Below the pieces are notes generated by a model. The model was not told the DNA's origin. It saw only the letters and a list, made by a program, of their open reading frames with translations, and ran no database searches. Both the position numbers and the translations under genes were made by a program. Positions 55,031 to 64,000 of a stretch of DNA of 64,000 nt are shown here, piece after piece. Origin of the DNA: Syngnathus acus (lineage: Eukaryota; Chordata; Actinopteri; Syngnathiformes; Syngnathidae); contig NC_051090.1 of the NCBI RefSeq assembly GCF_901709675.1, positions 10,294,342 through 10,358,341 of the forward strand, given 5' to 3'. Within the stretch, counting starts at the first letter, position 1, and each line of letters opens with the position of its first letter.

Positions 55031-55463
55031 AGAGATGGTTGCTTTCTGAATAATCTTGTTTTTGACACAGTTTTATTGTTACCACCGTATCAGAATAAGT
55101 GTGGACTGAAATCCCAAAGCTTTCCCACTAATTTGTGGGATAGTCTTCATTGAGTGTAGGTAACTCAACTGAGCAGTGTGTCTGGTCTCTCTTTACCTGC
55201 TGTGATCTATGTCTCTCTGTCCCCAGGGCTACACAATCATCAGTCAGCGGATCCACCCATCCGTCCCTCCATCGTGCCCGCGGGCCTCTCGGCCACTCCT
55301 AATCCCAGAGTGCTGCACCCTCCCAGGTCCGAAACCCGGCCGCGCAACCCCCCCCACCCTACCTCCCCTCCCCGGAGCCTCCAGAGAATCGCTGGCTTTT
55401 ACTCGTCTTACAGGGCGTCAATTGAGGCTGTAATCAAACCCTGGTGAGAGAGCTCGGTCCGAG

Positions 55464-55534
55464 ACAGACAGACAGACAGACAGGCAAAGCGACAGACAGC
55501 CAGACAGGCAAAGCGACAGACAGACAGACAGATG
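55464..55534. repeat. (GACA)n-type array
   Basis: GACAGACA blocks separated by two copies of GGCAAAGCGACAGACAG, so a higher-order repeat of about 28 bp is visible. Confidence 0.9.
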
Positions 55535-57334
55535 AACAGGCAGTGAGGTGGATACAGGTGGAGCAGCTTATCACATTCAGGCCACGGGGACAAGTTGAGA
55601 TGAATCGAAGTTGCAAGTGTGTCCGATACCCGAGCGGGCCTCGGGTTAGTACATGAGCAGATGTGATGCCCTTCTCTGGTGTACCACCAGAAAACATGAA
55701 ATCTGCTAGGAAAGAAGATCATCAAGAGGAGCTTCGTCCACTCACCAGCTGTCGTTTCAGGGCGTAAACACACAAATTCGGGTTTAGCTGCGTGGTGGGG
55801 ACAGCGGGGCTTGTTGGCACCCTCTTGTGGACAACGGTTGTAACTGATGTAGTCAATGGAGAACTCAATCCTTTTCAAAGGGTTTTGGGTTAACCAGTAA
55901 ACATTTGAATGAAGTACGTGACGCATTAGACACTCTGTGTCGCCACCATTTTTTGGCATTGCGTGGTGGTGCTTGATGTAGTGATGTGGAAATAATATTA
56001 AATAATAGTAATATGTGGCTAAGAATGCTTGCAACTGCTCATTCGCATTTTCTTAGTGACGATCTTATTTTATATTTAGTATGCATTGCTAAATTGTGAG
56101 CTCGACGCTAGTGAATAGCAACGGTACAGTCCCAATGGTCCTCGAAGCTGGAGTGGATATAAAAAGTCTGCACACCCCTGTTCAAATGCCAGGATTGTGC
56201 AATATATATAAAAATGAGACCAAGATTACTCATTTCCAAACTGTTGGAAAACAGTTAAAATGGGGAGAAATAAACTTTGAAGCTCTCCAACCTCGAGGCA
56301 TGAAAGAAATGAGAGAGGGGAAGAAACAGCAAGAAATGAAGGAAGGGGTCGGTGGATTGGGGGGGGTGAGGATGACACAGACTTGTAACCGAATGTTTCC
56401 GTCCGAGTGAATTTTATGGAAACTTTTGAAAAAGTCCCCGAAAGTAAATGATTGGATATGCTCCCATCACTGCGGGTTGAATAAACCGGTTTGATAAATG
56501 ATCAAAAAAAAGGGGAGAAGAGTGGAAATTTATTTATCAATTTGGAGCTACAACCTGCGTGTCTGTCCATCTTTCTTCACGGCGGGTCGAGCCGAAATCT
56601 TGAGGCTGCGGCCGCGGTATCGGCTTTCCCGACATGAGAGGCCCCCGTGGCGGCTCGCAGGCTGGCGTGCTTTGAAGCTTTCGTGGTGCTGCACTGGCTC
56701 ATTTGCTAACAGGTTGGGAATGGGCCGCTGGCGAAAAATGACACTCTGGTCACCTTGGAAACGGGCTCCCCCATCCACCTGCACGATGGCATTTCAAGTA
56801 CAGGAACTTTTTTTTTTAATTTCACTTACTTTCCCAGCAAATGTGACATACAGAAGGTAAACATACTACAAACTATCATCTTCTATTTTTTTATACAATT
56901 TCAGCAGTTTTTCTCAGCAGCAATCAAGCTGACGCATTTCGAGTGCTTTACCTTTCTGTTTTCCGATCGACTTCTTTTTTTCAAACTTATTTGAGCACAT
57001 CTCCGTACATTTTCAAACTCACGCTTTTTTTTTTTTAATGTCTGGCTCTGCGCTACTGATTAAGACCCCAATCTGTTGTTGTGGCCACTTTTTCTTGATT
57101 ACCTAAGCTTCTTCATCTTCATCGTCATCACCAGCTCCTCAGTTTTTTGCCTTTCCAATACCTGTGTGTGTGTGCCCGCGCTCATGCGTGCATGCGTGCA
57201 TGCGTGGCAGTGCTGCCAGCCTAACGAGTTTGGTCGCTGTTACCTGATCTCGGTGATGAGGCTTGCTCTAGTAGTGGCGGGAGGAACGAGAGTAAGAGCA
57301 GAGTTGGGTTTCTCGGCAGTAATTAGTTTTCCCA

Positions 57335-57420
57335 GCCTCTAATTACACCCGACGGAATTACAAGCCTGATTGACTGTCATTTAAGCATTTTAATTTGCCC
57401 AATTGCCCTCTTTTTGCGTT
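57335..57420. promoter_or_regulatory. Possible conserved non-coding element
   Basis: Unique block with CTCTAATTACACC, GGAATTACAAGCC, TTTTAATTTGCCC and CCAATTGCCC, closely spaced homeodomain-type cores in 85 bp. Motif content only. Confidence 0.25.
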
Positions 57421-58184
57421 TAACAACGTTGTTGTTTTGATTGACTGGCATGTAGCTAAGGAATTGGAAGAGCTCGTTTGTCACAGTTCAGATCTGCTAT
57501 GACTCAACGTTTTCACGTTCCTCTCGTCTCGTCTCGCCGCCACCGTCGTCCACGTTTCTGCTTTGTTCTTCATCCGGGGCACTTTTGGAAGATTGCGGAG
57601 AGAATTAAGTCAAAAGTGAAGCTCTTAACTGGTTGTTGCCACTTTCAAGGATGTCCAATTGCAATCCGTGAGGGCCCATCCTATCCTGCATGCTATAGAA
57701 TGTTTCTCTCCTCCAGCACATCTGATTCAAATGATCTGCAGAGCTTGCCGATGAGATACTCAGATGATCAACAAGCTCGGAAGAAGCCTGATAATGATCC
57801 CGATCTTCTGTGTCGGAGGGGGAAGACATCTAAAACTTACAGGAAAGCGGCCATTTAGGACTGGACTTGCCACTTTTCCCCTTTTCATGTATGTTTTTTG
57901 TTGTTGTTTTCTGTGGCTCCGTGTTTTTCTTTGCGTCTTGCTGCTTTGGTCGTCCTCGCTTCCCATCTTGCAGCTTTTTCTTGGTCCGCCTCTCGGGCTC
58001 GCTCCCTGCTGACTTCTGCCTGATAGCGCGGTGGCGGCAGCCCCTTAAACGATTAAGTCGACAAGCCCTCCCTAACAATCTTCTATTCTTCTCTCCTTCT
58101 CTGTGTGAAGCGCCCCCAGTTCATTTGAGCGCCTTCTTTCCACATCCCTTTCACGGAGCTCAGATCACACAAGGGGCTGTAATG

Positions 58185-58260
58185 ACAGCACATTTATTAA
58201 TTAATTGCATGTGTAATTGCTAAAATTAAGTTTGGCCAACTTGGTAATGATGTGAGGAAT
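58185..58260. promoter_or_regulatory. Possible conserved non-coding element
   Basis: TTATTAATTAATTGCATGTGTAATTGC contains overlapping TAATTA/ATTAAT sites and a TTGCAT half of an octamer motif, in otherwise unique DNA. Motif content only. Confidence 0.3.
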
Positions 58261-58338
58261 TACGGGGATGTGAGGAGGGGAGAAGCTTTGAAGACGAGCA
58301 TCCCACACAGCCCCCGAGGATGGCAGATGGAGGGAAAG

Positions 58339-58380
58339 GATGGACGGACGGACGGACGGATGGAGGGAGGGAGGGAGGGA
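58339..58380. repeat. (GGAC)n/(GGAG)n array
   Basis: GGACGGACGGAC passes into GGAGGGAGGGAGGGAGGG, a purine tract with possible quadruplex or triplex structure. Confidence 0.85.
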
Positions 58381-58569
58381 ATGGGAGAGTGGCGAGCCAG
58401 GCCGGGCTGGGCGAGGAGTAATCCAGGAGGAAAGGCGGCCGATCAGAGGCGAGAGTTTTGTCTCTGGGCTAATCTTCTTTGCCAAAGTGGCGTCATGGCC
58501 ATCGCTCGGCTCCTCGCCGTCAGTCTGTCGGTCTGTCCGTTGCGCCGCGGCAAATTCCCCCATTGAGTC

Positions 58570-58710
58570 CAAGCGGGCCACTTTAATTAACTTCCTCCCT
58601 GAGATAATGGCCGGCTCAGAGGAATCTATGAGAAAAACTTTTCCATCCATCTCCAGAATGGCCAAGGCCCCTTCGCTGGTCATATAATTTATTTCTTTTT
58701 ATTGGAGGGA
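58570..58710. promoter_or_regulatory. Possible conserved non-coding element
   Basis: Unique block with CACTTTAATTAACTTCC, GAGATAATGG and CATATAATTTATT. It lacks repeats and microsatellites for 140 bp. Motif content only. Confidence 0.22.
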
Positions 58711-61264
58711 TTTTGCGGCGAAAAACTAGATTTGAACACGAGGAGCCGATTGTTTATTGTATTGAGAGAATATGCGCCTTCAACGTCTCTCTGTGCTGAG
58801 ACGATTGCAACAGACGCTATTATATGTTGAATGTATCCTTTCACTCAATGAATGCTTGGATAGGAAAAAACGTCCTTGGTGGGATAAATGTTTTTTTTTT
58901 CCCGCTCACGTAAACTGCCACGAGGGCGAGTGCAGCTTGAGTGATGGGAAAAAGAAGGACGGATGTATGAAATGGAAAGAGTTTTGTCATACAAAAAAAG
59001 AGCATTAGCTTGTTGCTAGGACTACACAAGAAAACAAAAAATACTTTTTGTCACGCCAACAAATATGCTTGATCACAATTATCACCAGTTAACACCTTCC
59101 AGTCTTGATCGCTGAGCTCGACGGGGGTGGGGGGGCGAGCAAGCCGGGGTTTGGCTTGGAGTGAACGATGTGATAGATAGATGGGGGGAGGGAGGGGGGG
59201 GGGGGATGAGAAGACAAGAGGCCAGGGCCTTGTGTGCAAATGCTGGTGGCGATTGTAAAGTGAGCAGCGTGATGAAAGCTAAATGCGTTGATTTTCATCC
59301 CGGACATCACAGCGGCGTTCCCTACCAGGGAGGGCCCAGTCACACATTGAGCTACTCTCCTCTTTGTTTCCTGACTGTAAAGCTCTATCACGGCCAAGCC
59401 ACTATTTGCACCATCTTCTAGATTTCAGTTTGCTTGATTAGACCCGCACATAAATTTCACACCGGTCGACGATTTGTTCCCATTCTACATTGAAAATGTT
59501 CACGCCCATTCCATTCACATCATTTTCACCATTGCCCCAAATTCCAAAATCTACCATATGTTTTTCACCACTATCTTTTCACCTAATTGTCACTCTAAAT
59601 CATTCAATAACATTCCACCTCATTATGCGTGTTTGTTTGACATGTATCAGGCATCAACTGATAGCAATCCTCGATTTTAGAAGAAAGACAATACATGGCA
59701 ATACACATGCACTCTGGCTTAACAATCTTCTGGAGCAATAAAGCAGTGATAATCCGCCGCTACTCAAACAGTTGCCCATTATTTCCTTGTAATTATCCTT
59801 TAATATGGACTCTGATGTCGTCTCCGCTTTCGCTGCCACTTTAATACCCGCACACAAGCACAATTGTACAGTAGGCCACATGCACAGTTTCTTTTGGCAC
59901 ACACACACGCGCACGCACACGCACACCATCGCTTTGTGCATCATTACACTCACTGTATTGCCTTACACAGCTCGAAACCTGAAGACTGGGTTAAGCTGTT
60001 TAAGACTCTTTTTGCTTCATTAAGACAGACTGAGCTAAGTCAGACAAAGTGGCTTTCACCCTGCAACATTTGGTCATGGCTAATTTAACACAGAGCAAAT
60101 GTCAAATGATTTTCACCCTTTACTTTCAACTTCATGTTTCCAATGAATTTGCTCACCTGTGGAATATTCCAACAGGTGCTTTTGAGCAATCCGCAAAAGG
60201 ATCTGCAAGTCATTGTACTGTGTTTTTAATTGATATTTTACATAAAGTCACAATTCGTTCATTGGAATTGCTGTTTGTATTTGGATTCTCACTTTGAGTC
60301 AGTTTCGTTGACAAACACGCCATTTCTTGTATTTCATAACACTTTCACTCGTCTTAATGGCCTCATGACGTTTGTGTGTGTTTGCCACTAGGGGCCAGTG
60401 CAGTCTCGTTGTGCCCTCTTGCCACGACCTGGACAACTTTGCAAATATTAAAAAAAGAAAAAAAAAACTCAGCAAGTATTGTCGGGAGAAGAGTTCATCA
60501 TAGGGAGTGATCGTGACATTATTTTTTCTGCACTTTGCAATGCCAAGCTTACAGCTTTACGAGTGCCTGGGGACTTACAAAAGTACGAAAGCAACGTTTC
60601 CAAGCGCTCGATAACACTGAAAAAAACTTTTGGAAGCACGTGATTAAAATGTGCTAAACCGATGTAATTTTTTTGTCTTTTTTCCAAACAAAGTTGAACA
60701 CGTTTTTTATTCATCTGCAACCGATGTTTATGTCCTAATTGAGTCGACCCGGATTTTTTTTTTCTTCCAGTGAATATCACCTTGAGCGAGGTCAGACTGT
60801 ATGCAAGATTTCAATAAGCTTTCTATAATGGTTTCTGTGATTTCTCTTGTCAACACTCTTTTACATCTTTACATGAAATGCAATTGTGAGACATTGAAGA
60901 GGTTTCAAAGTTTAGAAAAAAACTCTTTTCTTTTTTTTTTTTTAAAGTTGCCGCAATCGAAAACCTTCAACTTTTTGTGGAGTGCTTGATTTTCTGTTTG
61001 TGTGTGTCCAGGGGTCCGAGAAGTTGGGAGGGGGAAAAAAACATCTGTGAGTACAGTGATGTCACTGAGAAGGATGCCAAGAGCTGAGCAATTAACCATT
61101 TCACACACGGCGGGCGGGGGGACAAAAAGAGAGTGCCAGCTTGCGGCCAGTCAGGCCGTTACCCACAATGCCTCGGCTCGAGATGGTTGTCACTAGGTTC
61201 CGGTCGGCGTGGCAACAGAGCTTATTAATCTGCCGATGAAGGCCAGCTGCAGAGGTGGCAGAAA

Positions 61265-61287
61265 CACACACACACACACGCACACAC

Positions 61288-61381
<94 letters not shown>
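61265..61381. repeat. Long (CA)n microsatellite
   Basis: About 115 bp of CA with two GCAC interruptions near the left end; the longest CA array in the window. Confidence 0.95.
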
Positions 61382-61383
<2 letters not shown>

Positions 61384-64000
61384 ACGCAAGCACTTTTTGT
61401 TGCTTTTTCCACACGTTGCATCGCTTTCACTGGGACACGTTTATCTAATTGATTCAAACGATCATCATATGGACACAGGCATCTTTTTTTGTTCACCATT
61501 AATGTTCAGTTTTAGCGAGTAAGAATGAACCGGAAAGTGTGCGTGCGCGTGTGTGCATGCGTGTGTGTATTTGGTCGTCTTCCTCCAAGTTTAATGCGGT
61601 TCCCCCAGCATATCCTTGCCGGTTGCCTAGAGACGGGGATTTGAGCGAGGCCCCTCGGTTCATTCCCACACAGTCCCGTGGTCCGAGTGTGTACGTCTAC
61701 GTGTGTGTTTGTGTGTGGAAAGGATATTTCTCCCTTTCGCCTTTTGATTCATTCTCGGTGTGAAGCGGTTCCCCGTGGAGACGGTATGGGTGGGCAGAGT
61801 GGAGGAGAAGTGGAGGACGAGGAGGAGGAGGTGGAAAAGGAGGAGGATGGAGATGGAGAGAAAGAGAGAGTGAGCACTAGTTCAAGGAGGTAGAGGAAGG
61901 TAGCTTTCATGAAAAGACAGGAAGCGGTGCAGGAGGAAGTTAAGGAGGAGGTGTAGAAACGGGAGGGAGAGAGGGAGGGAGGGGGGCTGCTGGTCACACA
62001 TCAAGGCTTGCAAACAGAGACGGCAACAACTTTCCCTCGCCTCGGCTCCTTCAGCCATTCCGGACAGACCCGCATTCCAACTTTTGGCTATATGTGACAA
62101 TGACAACACGAGTAACAGTTGTAGGAATCACAAAATACTTTGCGTGCCTTGTTTGCGTGAGTCGTTACTTGAATGCATGACTTGCGTCGTTCGGGTCATT
62201 GAAAATTGCTGAGTTGGCTTTGTTTTTCGGAATAAGGACAGAACAGCAGAATAAGAACTGTGTAAATGCGGCTAACTTAGACTCCTAAGACCCTTTAAAA
62301 TTTAAGTTTACCCACGCAAGGGTGACTTCTTTTTTGGGAACATTTCAATTTGTATCTTAAACAGGCTCCAACATCTGACTGTCCTCCAGTGGCCGAGGGT
62401 AACGAACATTATTAACAATCATCATTGCAATCAGCGCAACCAGCATTTGTAACTCGAGTACGAGTCTAATCATAGCTGGACGTACAATAAGTACAGGTGT
62501 TGAAATTCTTAAATCCAGATAATTTCATGCGCCACACAAATGACGAGAGCACAGCATTGTGCTTTGGCTAAAAGTCTTTATTACGAGGTGTCCTTAAAAG
62601 AAAATGTGCTAATTAGCATTCAAGGTGGATTTTACTTGATAGTCCCACTTGCTGATGGGGACTGATGCGCATTCGTCGTGCTTTACAATCATTTTCTTTA
62701 CAATAATTTGTTCGGCATGCCCCCACCCGTCGAAACTTGATTAATGACGCTTTTGTGGATGATGACTTAAGTGAGCCGGCTTCCAATAGCTGACCGAGCA
62801 AAAAAGAGGTTAGCGAATGATTGAGTACTCCATTGACAGGTTTTGCAACTAAGGTAGCTAAAGTACCAACACCGCTCACCAGATTGACCAGCTGGTGAAA
62901 AGGTTTGGGATATTTGGAAATTTGTTGGATGTTTGATTTTTAGCTAAATTGCATTGTCCCGGCTTTTCATTTTTAAAACACGTCAGTGAAATAAAATGAT
63001 CTGTATTTATTTTGTCCAAACATTTTCTTTTGTCCTGTTTACACCTCCATGGCCAATATCTGGATCAAGCTCTGGGCTTTGAATTCCTCAGCAATTTAGA
63101 TCAGTCAGTACGGCTGAAGCCAGACCAACAGGCGTGATGTTTTCTTTCAATAAGCCATGCTTGCATTGTTTTTATCATGCGTTGATTTAGTCTCAGTCCG
63201 ACCGATGACAGTTGCGAGTGGCTAAAATGGAGACTTTTAACCTCGGGACACTATGATCAGACATCGTTGAAGCTTTTTGGAGCTGTTCTCTGCTGGGGCC
63301 TTTGTTGCTTTGTCAGGTGGACAGCACAACAAATTGCATTTATTGACGTGTTCTTTTAATACTCAGAAGCATTACGTCACAACACATACACACCGTAACA
63401 TGGTTTTAGGCCTTGGGGGTACTTTCTCCATGTTCACAAATGCTTCAGATCTCGCCAGCTTTTCATCCCTTCTTGTATAATCCGAATTCAATTAGGACCT
63501 TCTTGCCGTCTTGTTAAAAGTCCTCAGCAGCTAAAATTATTTTTGAAGCAAGCTCCAGTAATTTACTTGACTACAACATTAACATTTTCTTTCACATATT
63601 CGTCTCTTTGACATAGATAATTCATTTGATTCAAAATTACACCTTTCCGCCGTGCTCTCTAAAGGGTTTGTTTTGACAAGCCGGGACGCCGAACGTGATT
63701 TCTGTCGGCATCGACGACAAAGATATCATGCGGCGCGTCTTTAAACATGACGCTGACATGTAGCACTTATCCACTCACCGAAAGAGAAAAGGCAGCATTT
63801 CTTCATGTGACACCTTCTTCTTTCCCATGATGGCAACGCAAGGGGGTCGCCTCCGCACAACGATTAGTAATAATAATCAGAGCTGAACAGTTTGGGACGG
63901 GCTTCTTTTTTTTTTTTAGATTATTCCCAAAATGTAAATGAAGTGGGGGTTCCAAGAAGGACAAAAGCTGGAAAAGAGCCATTGTGTTCAATCCGACATT
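61382..64000. other. Gene desert, right edge
   Basis: No gene recognised. A purine-rich GGA/GGAGGA tract lies at about 61790-61985. The rest is unique AT-rich sequence up to the window edge. Confidence 0.4.
61790..61985. repeat. Purine-rich GGA tract
   Basis: Nearly all G and A on the plus strand (GGAGGAGG, GGATGGAGATGGAGAGAAAG, GGGAGGGAGGGGGG), interrupted by short mixed segments. Confidence 0.8.

Larger units (their letters stand above)
55031..61259. other. Gene desert, no coding gene seen
   Basis: No splice-bounded protein-like exons. Contains GACA and GGAC/GGAG tetranucleotide arrays and several unique TAAT-rich segments (57340-57420, 58185-58260, 58570-58710) that are candidate regulatory elements. 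A run of G near 59180-59203 could fold as a quadruplex. Confidence 0.4.

Noticed and set aside
54696-55049. Host coding gene of 117 residues
   Set aside because: Matches a non-LTR reverse transcriptase core and is internally deleted, so it is a transposon relic.
57478-58683. Coding genes in the desert (open frames of 120-160 codons on both strands)
   Set aside because: No splice-site logic, no family similarity, low-complexity composition; the frames overlap on opposite strands.
61200-61500. Thr-His or Val-Cys repeat proteins
   Set aside because: Translations of the (CA)n array on both strands; no flanking coding features.

Overview
This window looks like a compact ray-finned fish (probably percomorph teleost) nuclear genome. 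The genes have many short GT-AG introns. Their proteins are vertebrate orthologues, and the kininogen has the two-cystatin teleost layout. The background is full of CA/GT and tetranucleotide microsatellites, small hAT and mariner-type non-autonomous DNA transposons, tRNA-derived SINEs and L2/Rex-like LINE scraps. The species cannot be fixed from the sequence alone.

Layout: (1) 1-2.0 kb is flanking DNA with a few unexplained minus-strand exon-like stretches. (2) 2.0-10.4 kb is pik3ca (+): a CpG-richer promoter/5'UTR exon, then 24 coding exons giving a 1068-residue p110-alpha. (3) 12.7-15.2 kb is kininogen (kng1, -): eight coding exons, two cystatin domains and a divergent bradykinin. (4) 16.5-17.9 kb is lamp3 (+), whose extreme 5' end I could not resolve. 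(5) 18.8-23.1 kb is mccc1 (+), 19 coding exons. (6) 23.8-25.4 kb holds two DNA transposons between convergent genes. (7) 25.5-41.6 kb is atp11b (-), a P4-ATPase flippase with 30 main coding exons, a possible 24-nt microexon and a possible alternative last exon. (8) 41.6-64 kb has no recognisable gene. It carries transposon relics, long microsatellites and stretches rich in homeodomain-type TAATTA sites. By synteny with human 3q26-q27 (ATP11B lies beside the large SOX2 regulatory desert), it may be the edge of the sox2 desert, but sox2 itself is not in the window.

The genes are not an operon. They share synteny, not a pathway. pik3ca makes PIP3 in growth-factor signalling, kng1 is the secreted precursor of kinins, lamp3 is a lysosomal membrane glycoprotein, mccc1 is the biotin-carrying subunit of mitochondrial leucine catabolism, and atp11b flips aminophospholipids across endosomal/Golgi membranes. 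pik3ca/kng1 and mccc1/atp11b are convergent pairs; lamp3 and mccc1 are tandem.

The most interesting observations are: a kininogen whose kinin has Leu in place of Arg1 plus Trp5 and Thr6; an in-frame 24-nt microexon candidate in an exoplasmic loop of atp11b; a candidate alternative atp11b C-terminus carrying both a tyrosine-type and an acidic dileucine-type sorting motif; four introns in pik3ca that human PIK3CA lacks; and several transposon copies with readable target-site duplications. All exon models come from reading splice sites and protein similarity by eye; no alignment was run.
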